NCBI GenBank assembly: GCA_016290215.1
Contig: JAEETH010000005.1
Coordinates: forward strand, 41,169-105,168
Length of the DNA stretch: 64,000 bases
Origin: Bacteroidales bacterium
Lineage (GTDB): Bacteria; Bacteroidota; Bacteroidia; Bacteroidales; F082
Direction of reading: 5' to 3'
The notes beneath the pieces were generated by a model. The model saw only the letters and a list, made by a program, of their open reading frames with translations, searched no databases and was not told the origin of the DNA. How positions within the stretch are numbered: position 1 is the stretch's first letter; each line of letters starts with the position of its first letter. Shown in pieces: positions 27,522-36,665 of the stretch. A program made the position numbers and the translations under genes.

Positions 27522-28148
27522 ATGGCTAACTTGAAGAAACTCATTATAGAACCGCTGCGCAAGACGAATCCTGTCACCGTTTTGGTGTTGGGTATCTGCT
27601 CTTGCCTTGCCGTGACCGCCCAACTCAAGCCTGCTTTGGTAATGGGCCTTTCAGTGACGGTTGTGACGGCGTTGTCGAATTTCATCATCTCGCTGCTGCG
27701 AAAGGGCATCCCTAACCGTATCCGTATCATCGTGCAACTTGTTGTTGTGGCCACTTTGGTCATCTTGATTGACCAATTCCTGAAGGCCTTCGCCTACGAT
27801 GTGAGCAAGCAACTATCTGTTTATGTGGGACTTATCATCACCAACTGCATTATCATGGGCCGTTTGGAGGCTTTTGCCTTGTCGCATGGGCCTGGAGAAT
27901 CGTTCTTGGACGGCTTAGGCAACGGGTTGGGTTACAGTTTGATACTTGTCATTGTAGCCTTTTTCCGTGAACTCTTTGGCTCAGGTACTTTGCTTGGCTA
28001 TCAGGTCATCCCGCAGTCGTTCTACGAGGCTGGTTATCAAAACAACGGACTCATGATTTTGCCGCCGATGGCGCTAATCGTAGTAGGTGTCATCATTTGG
28101 ATTCAGCGTACCCGTAACCCCGAAATGCAAGAGAACAACCAAAACTAA
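27522..28148 (+). CDS. nqrD: Na+-translocating NADH:quinone oxidoreductase subunit D
   Basis: 208 aa, six hydrophobic segments, with [23 protein letters not shown] at the N-terminus (one of the two half-repeats whose Cys residues bind the NqrD/E iron centre) and [14 protein letters not shown] in the middle. Normal length; five bases before nqrE. Confidence 0.95.
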   Translation: MANLKKLIIEPLRKTNPVTVLVLGICSCLAVTAQLKPALVMGLSVTVVTALSNFIISLLRKGIPNRIRIIVQLVVVATLVILIDQFLKAFAYDVSKQLSVYVGLIITNCIIMGRLEAFALSHGPGESFLDGLGNGLGYSLILVIVAFFRELFGSGTLLGYQVIPQSFYEAGYQNNGLMILPPMALIVVGVIIWIQRTRNPEMQENNQN

Positions 28149-28153
28149 TAGGC

Positions 28154-28768
28154 ATGGAATACTTTAACCTGTTCATAAAATCGGTTTTCGTTGACAATAT
28201 GATCTTCGCGTACTTCCTTGGTATGTGTTCGTATCTTGCCGTTTCGAAGACAGTGAAAACAAGCGCTGGTTTAGGGCTTGCCGTGACTTTCGTGTTGGTC
28301 GTCACCGTTCCAGTCAACTATCTGATCAACAAATATTTGCTTTTGCCTGGTGCTTTGTCATGGATCAGCCCCAAATTGGCTTCTGTCGATTTGAGCTTCC
28401 TGACCTATATCCTCTTCATCGCCATCATAGCAGCCATTGTGCAAATCTTGGAGATGGTGATTGAGACCTTTACGCCGTCGCTCTATTCCGCCTTGGGCAT
28501 TTTCCTACCGCTGATTGCGGTGAACTGTGCCATCTTGGGTTGCTCGCTCTTCATGCAGGAGCGCAACTTCAGCAACGTGGGTGAGGCCGCCGTGTTCGGT
28601 CTCGGCTCAGGCATTGGCTGGCTGCTGGCCATTGTGGCCATCGCTGCCATTCGCGAGAAACTGCGCTATTCCAAAGTTCCCAAAGGTCTGCAGGGTGTAG
28701 GCATCTCATTTATCATCACTGGCTTGATGGGTATCGCTTTCATGGCCTTTATGGGCATAAAAATATGA
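28154..28768 (+). CDS. nqrE: Na+-translocating NADH:quinone oxidoreductase subunit E
   Basis: 204 aa, six hydrophobic segments. [15 protein letters not shown] and [12 protein letters not shown] supply the Cys pair that, with NqrD, binds iron within the membrane in known structures. Follows nqrD by five bases and precedes nqrF by four. Confidence 0.95.
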   Translation: MEYFNLFIKSVFVDNMIFAYFLGMCSYLAVSKTVKTSAGLGLAVTFVLVVTVPVNYLINKYLLLPGALSWISPKLASVDLSFLTYILFIAIIAAIVQILEMVIETFTPSLYSALGIFLPLIAVNCAILGCSLFMQERNFSNVGEAAVFGLGSGIGWLLAIVAIAAIREKLRYSKVPKGLQGVGISFIITGLMGIAFMAFMGIKI

Positions 28769-28772
28769 TATT

Positions 28773-30125
28773 ATGGATTTTACAACCAATATATTACTTA
28801 GCATTATTGTTTTTTTAGGCATCGTCTTGCTGCTTGTTGCCCTATTGCTATGGGTGCGTAACAAACTCATGCCCAAAGGTGAGGTGAAAATCACCATCAA
28901 CGACGACAAAGTGCTGACCGTCCCGACGGGCAACACGTTGATTGCCACGTTGGCCGAACAGAAAGTGTATCTTCCCTCTGCCTGTGGTGGCAAAGGCTCG
29001 TGCGGCCAGTGCAAATGCCGTGTAGTGGAAGGCGGCGGAACGATTTTGCCCACCGAAGTAGGATTCTTCACCCGCAAACAGATTCAGGACCACTGGCGCT
29101 TAGGGTGCCAGGTGAAGGTGAAGGAAAACCTGAAAATCGTGGTGCCGCAGTCGATTCTGAACGTGAAGGAATACGAATGCACGGTGGTCAGCAACCGCAA
29201 CGTGGCCACTTTTATCAAGGAGTTCAAGGTGCAGTTGCCTGCCGGTGAGCACATGGATTTCGTGCCTGGCTCATACGCACAAATCAAGATACCGAAGTTC
29301 GACATCAAATATGCCGATTTCGACAAGGAACTGATAGGGGAGGAATACCTGCCTTCGTGGGAGAAATTCAAGATGTTTGACCTGCGGTGTGTCAACACTG
29401 AACCCACTATCCGTGCCTATTCGATGGCCAACTATCCCGCTGAGGGCGATGTCTTTATGCTGACGGTGCGCATCGCAACGCCACCTTTCAAACCTGACCG
29501 TTCGGGATTCATGAATGTCAACCCTGGCATTGCCTCATCGTATATTTTCTCGTTGAAACCTGGTGATAAGGTTATCATGTCGGGACCTTATGGGGAATTT
29601 CATGTGAAAGAACATGACACTGATGGAGCCGGCCCTTCGACAGGCTCAGGGACCGCTAACTCTCAACTCTCAACTCTCAACTCTAAACTACCAGAGATGA
29701 TATGGGTAGGCGGTGGTGCAGGTATGGCTCCGCTTCGTGCACAAATCATGCACTTGACCCGTACCTTGAATGTAAGAGACCGCGAGATGCACTATTTCTA
29801 TGGCGCTCGTGCCTTGAACGAGGTTTTCTATCTGCAAGACTTCCTGCAGCTTGAGAAAGACTTCCCCAACTTCCATTTCCACTTGGCTTTGGACCGTACC
29901 GACCCTGCGGCCGATGCACAAGGTGTGAAATATACTGCCGGTTTTGTGCATAATGTGATGTACGACACCTACCTGAAAGACCACAAAGCTCCCGAGGACA
30001 TCGAATACTACATGTGCGGTCCCGGACCGATGAGTGCTGCCGTGGTCAACATGCTTGATAATTTGGGTGTGGCGCCCGAGAACATCTTGTATGATGACTT
30101 CGGTGGAGGAGCACCTAAGAAATAA
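28773..30125 (+). CDS. nqrF: Na+-translocating NADH:quinone oxidoreductase subunit F
   Basis: 450 aa, longer than usual. One N-terminal helix, a [2Fe-2S] ferredoxin domain (CGGKGSCGQCKC, then LGCQ), an FAD domain (RAYSMAN) and an NADH domain (GGGAGMAPLRAQ, YMCGPGPM). It is the NADH-oxidising input of the pump. Between the FAD and NADH domains, residues about 283-308 (GAGPSTGSGT, NSQLSTLNSKL) are encoded by two repeat types found elsewhere in the window, which accounts for the extra length. Confidence 0.95.
   Translation: MDFTTNILLSIIVFLGIVLLLVALLLWVRNKLMPKGEVKITINDDKVLTVPTGNTLIATLAEQKVYLPSACGGKGSCGQCKCRVVEGGGTILPTEVGFFTRKQIQDHWRLGCQVKVKENLKIVVPQSILNVKEYECTVVSNRNVATFIKEFKVQLPAGEHMDFVPGSYAQIKIPKFDIKYADFDKELIGEEYLPSWEKFKMFDLRCVNTEPTIRAYSMANYPAEGDVFMLTVRIATPPFKPDRSGFMNVNPGIASSYIFSLKPGDKVIMSGPYGEFHVKEHDTDGAGPSTGSGTANSQLSTLNSKLPEMIWVGGGAGMAPLRAQIMHLTRTLNVRDREMHYFYGARALNEVFYLQDFLQLEKDFPNFHFHLALDRTDPAADAQGVKYTAGFVHNVMYDTYLKDHKAPEDIEYYMCGPGPMSAAVVNMLDNLGVAPENILYDDFGGGAPKK
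29632..29690. repeat. Two repeats inserted in frame in nqrF
   Basis: A 24-base imperfect palindrome (29632-29655: GGCCCTTCGAC then GGCTCAGGGACC) is followed by CAACTCTCAACTCTAAACT-type low-complexity repeats (29659-29690). The first also occurs in the anti-sigma gene at 54728-54751 with 23 of 24 bases equal; the second in frdA at 32560-32592. Confidence 0.85.
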
Positions 30126-30147
30126 TCAACTGAAAATACTTATCATT

Positions 30148-30960
30148 ATGAATTTACCAAAGATACATTCCATTTCCAAGAAGATCCTCGTCGGCGCCTT
30201 GGGCGCTTTCTTGAGTTTCTTCCTGCTGTTTCACGCCAGCGCCAACCTCCTCATTTTGAGACATGACGGCGGCGAGTGGTACAACGCATTCTGTCACTTC
30301 ATGGGCACCTACATCATCGTCAAAGTGATGGAAATAGGGCTGCTTGCCGCACTGCTGCTGCATGTGGTTTTGGCCATTTGGTTGGCCGTTACCAACAAAA
30401 TGGCCCGACCCAAGGGCTACCATAAGCCGCAACGCTCCAAAACGCACACTGGTTCCAAACTGCAAGTGTGGACGGGCATACTCATCTTCGCCTGCCTCAT
30501 CATGCACTTCACCGACTTTTATTTCGTGAAAATCGGCTTGGTGAAAGGAAAATATTTGGCCAAAACGGAAGACGTCGTAGCCTTGAAAACCACTCAACCC
30601 GACGCAATCAACTATGCCGAGCAACACGGCGAATACTCAGCCAAGGAGAACTGGCTCACCAACTTCGACAAAGAAGACAAGGCTGTTCTTGAGGCTGCCG
30701 GACTTGAAGTCGAACCCGATTTTTACCACCAAGCCCGCGAGAAATTCAAGATCTTGCACATCGTCATTTCCTATTTGGTGTTCTTTACCGTCGTATGGTT
30801 CCACTTGCGGCATGGTTTTGCTGCCGTGTTCCAGACCTTCGGGTTGTATAACTACAAATACGGCAAAGCCATTGAGGTGCTTGGCCAAATCTATACTTGG
30901 GTAGTGTGCCTGATGTTCGCTGTCGTGGTCATCGGGGTATATTTCGGACTAGAATTATGA
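30148..30960 (+). CDS. frdC: Fumarate reductase/succinate dehydrogenase cytochrome b subunit
   Basis: 270 aa from the ATG at 30148. Five hydrophobic segments with several membrane-region His residues (LLFHASANL, LLLHVVLAIW, LIMHFTDFY, LRHGFAAVFQ) that would bind two hemes b, as in the five-helix cytochrome b of Bacteroidota and Wolinella-type enzymes. First gene of the frdCAB set, 22 bases after nqrF, so the Nqr pump and fumarate reductase may form one transcript coupled through menaquinone. Confidence 0.92.
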   Translation: MNLPKIHSISKKILVGALGAFLSFFLLFHASANLLILRHDGGEWYNAFCHFMGTYIIVKVMEIGLLAALLLHVVLAIWLAVTNKMARPKGYHKPQRSKTHTGSKLQVWTGILIFACLIMHFTDFYFVKIGLVKGKYLAKTEDVVALKTTQPDAINYAEQHGEYSAKENWLTNFDKEDKAVLEAAGLEVEPDFYHQAREKFKILHIVISYLVFFTVVWFHLRHGFAAVFQTFGLYNYKYGKAIEVLGQIYTWVVCLMFAVVVIGVYFGLEL

Positions 30961-31036
30961 CACGAGACTGCGAGACGCGAGACTACGAGACTGGGACAAT
31001 CGTCCCGAAGTCCCGTGTCTCGAAGTCTCGAAGTCA
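30959..31036. repeat. Short GACGCGAGAC-type intergenic repeat
   Basis: ACACGAGACTGCGAGACGCG and CCCGTGTCTCGAAGTCTCG form an inverted repeat around GGGACAATCGTCCC. It shares its outer words with the longer elements at 20378, 21913 and 35358 but lacks their ATGACC core. It starts within the frdC stop codon. Confidence 0.65.
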
Positions 31037-31051
31037 AAAAAAAGATAAAGA

Positions 31052-33016
31052 ATGAAACTTGACTCTAAAATACCTGCTGGTCCGCTGGCTGAAAAGTGGA
31101 CGAATTATAAAGCTTCGCAGAAGCTGGTCAACCCGGCCAACAAGCGCAAACTCGACATCATCGTGGTCGGCACAGGACTGGCTGGAGCCTCGGCAGCTGC
31201 CTCACTCGGTGCTATGGGCTTCAACGTCGACATCTTCTGCATCCAAGACTCACCGCGGCGCGCCCACAGCATCGCTGCCCAAGGTGGCATTAATGCTGCC
31301 AAGAACTACCAGAACGACGGCGACAGCGTGGAACGCCTTTTCCGCGACACCATCAAGGGAGGCGACTATCGTGCCCGTGAGGCCAATGTGTACCGTCTGG
31401 CCGAGGTCAGCGGTGCCATCATCGACCAATGTGTGGCGCAAGGCGTGCCTTTCGCCCGCGACTACGGCGGGTTGCTCGATAATCGTTCATTCGGCGGCGC
31501 ACAAGTGAGCCGTACCTTCTACGCAAAAGGTCAGACGGGTCAACAACTGCTGCTCGGTGCCTACGGTGCCTTGAGCCGTGAGATCGCACGAGGCACGGTG
31601 AAACTGCACACGCGCTGCGAGATGATGGACCTCGTCGTGGTGGAAGGCCGCGCCCGCGGCATTATTGTACGCAACCTCGTCACCGGCGACTTGGAGCGCT
31701 ATGCAGCCCATGCCGTGGTGCTCGCCACAGGCGGCTACGGCAACCTCTATTACCTCTCCACCAATGCCATGAACAGCAACGGTAGCGCAGCATGGGTGTG
31801 CCACCGCAAGGGAGCCGCTTTTGCCAATCCCTGCTATGTGCAGATCCACCCGACCTGCATACCTGTGCATGGTGACTATCAATCAAAGCTCACCTTGATG
31901 AGCGAGAGCCTCCGCAACGACGGTCGCATTTGGGTGCCCAAGAAAAAGGAAGATGCCGAAGCAATACGTGCTGGGAAGTTGAAACCCACCGAGATACCCG
32001 AAGAAAACCGTGACTACTATCTGGAGCGTCGTTATCCTGCCTTCGGTAATCTTGTGCCCCGCGACGTAGCCAGCCGCGCCGCAAAAGAACGCTGCGACGC
32101 CGGCTATGGCGTAGGTACAGGCTATGCCGTCTACCTTGACTTCGCCGACGCCATCCAGTGTCTGGGCAAGGATGTCGTCGAACAGAAATACGGCAACCTC
32201 TTCCAGATGTACCAAAAAATCACGGACGAGAATCCTTACGAAACTCCGATGATGATCTATCCTGCCATCCACTACACGATGGGAGGACTTTGGGTCGACT
32301 ACGAGCTGCAGACCACTATCCCTGGACTCTTCGCTGCTGGTGAAGCCAACTTCAGCGACCATGGCGCCAACCGTCTCGGTGCCTCCGCGCTGATGCAAGG
32401 TTTGGCCGACGGCTATTTCGTCTTGCCCTACACCATGCAGAACTATCTCGCCGACCAAATCTATGTGGGCAAGATTTCAGCCACAACGCCAGAATTTGAT
32501 GCGGCAGAAGAGGTCGTTCGTGTCCGCCTCAACCGTTTATTACAAATCGGCGCGCAGGCAACTCTAAACTCTAAACTCTCAACTCTAAACTCCGTTGACC
32601 ATTTCCACAAGGCTTTAGGCAAGATTATGTGGGAATACTGCGGTATGGCGCGCAACACAGAGAGCCTCACCAAAGCGAAGAAGCTGGTCTCAGAATTGGA
32701 AGAAGAGTTCTGGAAAAAAGTCTTCATCCCAGGCACTTCCAATGAATTCAACCCTGAGTTGGAGAAAGCCTATCGACTTGAAGATTATTTCGAGTTGGCA
32801 CAACTCGTCATCGACGACGCCATGCATCGCGAGGAATCGTGCGGCGGACATTTCCGCACCGAGCACCAGACCCAAGATGGAGAAACCCTACGCGACGACG
32901 AGCGTTTCATGTATGTCGCCGCATGGGAATACCAGGGTCACGGTCATACCGAGACCATGGAGAAAGAGCCGTTGGTCTATGAACACATCCAAATCGCAAA
33001 CCGTAATTACAAGTAA
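31052..33016 (+). CDS. frdA: Fumarate reductase/succinate dehydrogenase flavoprotein subunit
   Basis: 654 aa. FAD-binding [13 protein letters not shown]; covalent-FAD His in [11 protein letters not shown]; active-site HPTCIP and the C-terminal FAD contact [23 protein letters not shown]. Reduces fumarate to succinate (or the reverse) on the cytoplasmic side. Residues about 503-514 ([11 protein letters not shown]) are coded by a CAACTCTAAACT repeat (32560-32592) that also occurs in nqrF; the flanks read as normal FrdA, so it appears as a tolerated surface insertion. Confidence 0.95.
   Translation: MKLDSKIPAGPLAEKWTNYKASQKLVNPANKRKLDIIVVGTGLAGASAAASLGAMGFNVDIFCIQDSPRRAHSIAAQGGINAAKNYQNDGDSVERLFRDTIKGGDYRAREANVYRLAEVSGAIIDQCVAQGVPFARDYGGLLDNRSFGGAQVSRTFYAKGQTGQQLLLGAYGALSREIARGTVKLHTRCEMMDLVVVEGRARGIIVRNLVTGDLERYAAHAVVLATGGYGNLYYLSTNAMNSNGSAAWVCHRKGAAFANPCYVQIHPTCIPVHGDYQSKLTLMSESLRNDGRIWVPKKKEDAEAIRAGKLKPTEIPEENRDYYLERRYPAFGNLVPRDVASRAAKERCDAGYGVGTGYAVYLDFADAIQCLGKDVVEQKYGNLFQMYQKITDENPYETPMMIYPAIHYTMGGLWVDYELQTTIPGLFAAGEANFSDHGANRLGASALMQGLADGYFVLPYTMQNYLADQIYVGKISATTPEFDAAEEVVRVRLNRLLQIGAQATLNSKLSTLNSVDHFHKALGKIMWEYCGMARNTESLTKAKKLVSELEEEFWKKVFIPGTSNEFNPELEKAYRLEDYFELAQLVIDDAMHREESCGGHFRTEHQTQDGETLRDDERFMYVAAWEYQGHGHTETMEKEPLVYEHIQIANRNYK
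32560..32592. repeat. Low-complexity repeat inside frdA
   Basis: AACTCTAAACTCTAAACTC-type units; 33 bases, a multiple of three, in frame. Same words as nqrF 29659-29690. Confidence 0.8.
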
Positions 33017-33019
33017 GCC

Positions 33020-33775
33020 ATGAAGTTCACATTACATATTTGGAGACAGGAGAACGCCCGCGCCAAGGGCCATTTTGAGACCTATCCTTTGGAAGGCATC
33101 TCGCCCGACTGTTCTTTCCTTGAGATGCTTGACATCCTGAACGAGCAGCTCATCAACGACCACATCGCCCATCCCGTGTGCTTTGATAATGACTGTCGCG
33201 AGGGCATCTGCGGCATGTGCGGACTCTATATCAACGGCCGCCCACATGGCAACGACGACGGCATCACCACTTGTCAGCTGCACATGCGCAAGTTCCATGA
33301 TGGAGACGATATCTGGATTGAGCCCTGGCGCGCCAAGCCGTTCCCTGTCATCCGTGACCTCGTGGTGGACCGTTCTGCCTTCGACAAGATCATCCAAGCG
33401 GGAGGCTACATCAGCACCACCACGGGCGGTGTGCCTGATGCCAACACGATTCCAGTTCCGAAACATAAAGCCGACATGGCCATGGATGCCGCATCCTGCA
33501 TCGGTTGTGGCGCCTGTGTAGCAGCCTGCAAAAACGCCAGTGCGATGCTGTTTGTGGGTGCCAAGGTCAGCCATTTGGCTTTGTTGCCGCAAGGACAAAT
33601 CGAGGCTGCCGACCGCGTTCACAAAATGGTCTGCAAGATGGACGAATTGGGCTTTGGCAGCTGCACCAACACCTACGCCTGCGAGGCCGAATGCCCGAAA
33701 CTCATCAAGCGACAGAACATTTCGAGGCTCAATCGGCAATGGATTGGAGCGTTGTTTGGGAGAGATAGGAAATAA
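33020..33775 (+). CDS. frdB: Fumarate reductase/succinate dehydrogenase iron-sulfur subunit
   Basis: 251 aa. [2Fe-2S] ligands in [15 protein letters not shown] and TTCQL; [4Fe-4S] and [3Fe-4S] ligands in [11 protein letters not shown] and [13 protein letters not shown]. Starts three bases after frdA and passes electrons from the cytochrome b subunit to FrdA. Last gene of the operon; the 3' region meets convergent minus-strand genes. Confidence 0.95.
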   Translation: MKFTLHIWRQENARAKGHFETYPLEGISPDCSFLEMLDILNEQLINDHIAHPVCFDNDCREGICGMCGLYINGRPHGNDDGITTCQLHMRKFHDGDDIWIEPWRAKPFPVIRDLVVDRSAFDKIIQAGGYISTTTGGVPDANTIPVPKHKADMAMDAASCIGCGACVAACKNASAMLFVGAKVSHLALLPQGQIEAADRVHKMVCKMDELGFGSCTNTYACEAECPKLIKRQNISRLNRQWIGALFGRDRK

Positions 33776-33828
33776 GAGAATAGAGAATAGCGCATAGCGT
33801 GATTCACATTCGTCAACAATAAAACAAA

Positions 33829-33855
33829 GAGGGTACACCCATTGGATGTGCCCTC
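33829..33855 (-). terminator. Hairpin between convergent frdB and group B hydrogenase genes
   Basis: GAGGGTACAC pairs with GTGCCCTC (one bulge). On the minus strand a T-rich tail follows (TTTGTTTT), so it probably ends the hydrogenase transcript. Short GAGAATAG repeats lie just to its left. Confidence 0.6.
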
Positions 33856-33881
33856 AAACAACGTCTTTAAAACAATTTCAA

Positions 33882-35312
33882 TTATAAAGCTTCCATCAAT
33901 TTGACGGTATTGAAAATCGTCTTTTCCTTGGCTTCATTGCCGTATTTGTCAACGTCGACAACGTTTCGCGGGCTGTGGGTGATGCACACAGGACCGTTCA
34001 AGCAGCCGCCGTCACAGGCCATGCCTTCAAAGAAGTTCTCGGTGGCCTTGTTGAATTTCAACTTGGTCAAAGCGGCTTTACACTCGGCGATGCCGTTCAT
34101 GGCGATAGGCTTCACGCCTTCCACGCCCATTTCCTTGGCCACGTCGGCGATGCCTTTGGCGATGCCGCCCGATTTGGCAAAGATACGGCCGTAGTAGGAA
34201 GCGTTGTTCAGCTCGGAGTCTTCCATCTGCGTAGTGTCGATTCCTCGAGCGTCGACGAAGGCTTGCAGCTCTTCAAATGACATGACGCTGTCAATGGCAC
34301 CGCCAGTCTTTTCGAGCCTGTATTCCAGCTTCTTCGAAGTGCAGGGACCGATGAAGACGACCTTGGCCGTCGGGTCGGATTTCTTGATGAGGCGAGCGGT
34401 TTCCACCATAGGCGATACCGAAGAAGAAATGTATTGCTTCAGTTCGGGGAAGTTTTTCTCCACGAAACTTACAAACGAAGGACAGCACGAGGTGGTCATC
34501 AGTTTCTTCTCGTTCCATTCCTGGGCCTCACGATAAAGGGTGATGTCGGCACCAAGGGCGGCTTCCACAACGTGATGGAACCCTAACTTCTTGATGGCTG
34601 TTACCACCTGCGTGACACGTCCGAAACGGCATTGGCTGACGATGGCCGGCGCAATGACGGCATATACCTTATATTTGGTGTTGTTCTCCGATTTCTTCAG
34701 GATGTCGATAATGTCGAGGATGAGTGACTTGTCTGAGATGGCACCGAAGGGGCATTTATAGACACATGCACCGCAAGAGATACACTTCTCGTTGTCGATT
34801 TTGGCTTTCTTGTTCTCGTCGATGGAGATGGCCTTCACCTTGCAGCTCACCATACACGGGCGGTGTTGCAGAATGATGGCGGAGTAGGGGCAGGCTTGGG
34901 TGCATTTGCCGCACTCGATGCACTTATCCTTATCGACGGTGGCGCGATGGTTCACGATGGTGATGGCGTCCTTGGGGCACACTTCCTTGCAACTATGCAC
35001 CATGCACCCACGACAAGCGGGTGTGACATAGATGCCGTCAATGGGACATTCGTCGCAGGCGCTGTCAATGACCTCGATGACGTTGGGGTTGCTCTTGTCG
35101 CCGCCCATTGCCATCTGGATGCGGTCTTGCAGGATGGCGCGTTCCTTGTAGATGCAGCAGCGCGTTTCGGCTTTCGGACCGGGGCTGAGCAACTTGGGAA
35201 CTTCCATATAGGCTTCCTCCAATCCGCCCTCGTAGGCGCGACGGATGACTTCTTTCAGCACTTTGTATTTGACGAGTTGTACGTCGGTGTCAAAAATCCT
35301 TTGTGAGTTCAT
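33882..35312 (-). CDS. [FeFe]-hydrogenase, group B type
   Basis: 476 aa. N-terminal Cys-rich region with several [4Fe-4S] motifs (CRGCMVHSCKEVCP, CIECGKCTQACP, CISCGACVYKCP, residues about 90-195), then the H-cluster domain with complete Cys motifs TTSCCPSFV, FIGPCTSKK and MACDGGCLNGP. These variants and the ferredoxin arrangement match group B enzymes, which are monomeric and ferredoxin-linked in known anaerobes but little studied. Both Cys of TSCCP are present, so it may be catalytically active in H2 formation. It follows HydS and the phosphatase in the same orientation. Confidence 0.88.
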   Translation of the reverse strand: MNSQRIFDTDVQLVKYKVLKEVIRRAYEGGLEEAYMEVPKLLSPGPKAETRCCIYKERAILQDRIQMAMGGDKSNPNVIEVIDSACDECPIDGIYVTPACRGCMVHSCKEVCPKDAITIVNHRATVDKDKCIECGKCTQACPYSAIILQHRPCMVSCKVKAISIDENKKAKIDNEKCISCGACVYKCPFGAISDKSLILDIIDILKKSENNTKYKVYAVIAPAIVSQCRFGRVTQVVTAIKKLGFHHVVEAALGADITLYREAQEWNEKKLMTTSCCPSFVSFVEKNFPELKQYISSSVSPMVETARLIKKSDPTAKVVFIGPCTSKKLEYRLEKTGGAIDSVMSFEELQAFVDARGIDTTQMEDSELNNASYYGRIFAKSGGIAKGIADVAKEMGVEGVKPIAMNGIAECKAALTKLKFNKATENFFEGMACDGGCLNGPVCITHSPRNVVDVDKYGNEAKEKTIFNTVKLMEAL

Positions 35313-35357
35313 CTTATGCTATTTTCTTGTTTGGTTATGTAAGATTTCAAATTAAAT

Positions 35358-35502
35358 GACTCGAGACATCGGGACTATGACTTGTGACTATGACAATGAC
35401 CGCTTTGGACAAAGGCTTAAACTACAGCGTTTCGTGAAACCGGTCATGGTCATGGTCGATGGTCATAGTCAAAAGTCCTATGTCTCGTGTCAATCCGTCC
35501 CA
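35358..35502. repeat. GACTATGACC-type intergenic repeat, opposite orientation
   Basis: ACTTGTGACTATGACAATGA on the left is the reverse complement of the right arm of copy 1 (20378-20515); the right arm has GGTCATGGTCATGGTC and GGTCATAGTC. It separates the phosphatase gene from the group B hydrogenase gene. Confidence 0.75.
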
Positions 35503-35504
35503 TG

Positions 35505-36665
35505 TCAATAATAATTCAGTTCGACGATTTTGCCTATCTTGCGTAGGTCATTGGCAATTTTCTCCACGATCTTCATCTTCATCGTCGTGTCGATGGGCAG
35601 CCCTTGGTGGGCCACATTGACGCTTTGCCCGACGAAGAAGGTGATGTGGGTGGCGCGCTCAAAGAGGTAATCCGCAAGGAGCGAGGCACCGTCTTTCTTG
35701 GTGAAGGTCTTGGGCGTCAGGTCGGAGATGGAGATGTATTTCTCCAACATTTGCATCAGTCGGCGCAAGGTGAGCACGCCTTCGGTGGTCAGGTCGATGC
35801 CTTTGATATAGCCGATAGGGGGCACTTCTTTGTCGGGGAAATCGAAGCTGGTCTTCAACTCGGTTTTCAGGTGGCGTGCCACTATGGTGGAGCTGGTGCC
35901 GCCGCAAACGATTTTCTTCGAGGGACCTGCCAAGAACTGCTCGATGTAGAAGTCATCCTTCTCCTTGTCAACAGGCGGACCGACCATGATGTTGACATCC
36001 AAGCGCTTGCGAATCTTGACGGCGGCCACAGTGGTATCGTCGCCAGGCTTGTCGGCGTAGAGGTCGTTGCAGGCCGATGCCAAGAGGCAGGCCACGGCAC
36101 GGGCCGACATAGAGCGCGTGATGTTGGCATTGAGGTGCTCCATGATTTGGTCGCGTTCCCAACCGAAGTTGAGGATTTGCCCAATGCCAGCATGAATGGT
36201 GCCGTCGGACATGACAATGATGATGTCATCTTCCTCAAGGTTGAGTTCGGTGCGATATACCTTTTTGCCACACACATCCAGTTCAATACGCTCAAAGTTC
36301 TGGCATTGGCCACGATGGTAGTAGATGGCCTCGGGGTTGTCGAACTCGAACATGATGCCTTTGCCCTCGGTGTTCACATGGATGATGGAGAAGGTGGAGT
36401 AGGCTACACCACGCTCCGAGCACACCGGAAGGGTTTGGATGATGGTCTCCACACATTCGTAGATGTCGATGTCGTTGGCGGCCATCGTGCAGAGGATCTT
36501 GGAGGTGAGCGTGGAAAGGATATTAGCCTTCACGCCGCTACCCAAACCGTCGGCCAAGACGAGGGTGGTGAAGCCGTCCTTAACGGTGCAGGCCACATTG
36601 TCGCCGCATAATTCCTCGCCGACATGGTTCAGCGAGGTGCATCCCGTTTCTAAGCAGAGTTCCAT
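35505..36665 (-). CDS. SpoIIE-type PP2C serine phosphatase
   Basis: 386 aa. PPM/SpoIIE phosphatase motifs: GDNVACTVKDGFTTLVLADGLG (metal-binding Asp), IIVMSDGTIHAG and KPGDDTTVAAVKI; the C-terminal 150 aa have no clear family. No transmembrane segment. It starts within the stop codon of the sensory hydrogenase gene (TGATG), so the two are translationally coupled. Known SpoIIE/RsbU phosphatases dephosphorylate STAS-domain antagonists of RsbW kinases; with the RsbW-like protein at 16888 a hydrogen- or redox-controlled partner switch is a reasonable inference. Confidence 0.88.
   Translation of the reverse strand: MELCLETGCTSLNHVGEELCGDNVACTVKDGFTTLVLADGLGSGVKANILSTLTSKILCTMAANDIDIYECVETIIQTLPVCSERGVAYSTFSIIHVNTEGKGIMFEFDNPEAIYYHRGQCQNFERIELDVCGKKVYRTELNLEEDDIIIVMSDGTIHAGIGQILNFGWERDQIMEHLNANITRSMSARAVACLLASACNDLYADKPGDDTTVAAVKIRKRLDVNIMVGPPVDKEKDDFYIEQFLAGPSKKIVCGGTSSTIVARHLKTELKTSFDFPDKEVPPIGYIKGIDLTTEGVLTLRRLMQMLEKYISISDLTPKTFTKKDGASLLADYLFERATHITFFVGQSVNVAHQGLPIDTTMKMKIVEKIANDLRKIGKIVELNYY

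Noticed and set aside
24237-30125. Rnf complex as an alternative to Nqr
   Set aside because: Subunit order A-F, an NqrA without RnfC-type [4Fe-4S] motifs, and an NqrF with FAD and NADH domains identify Nqr.
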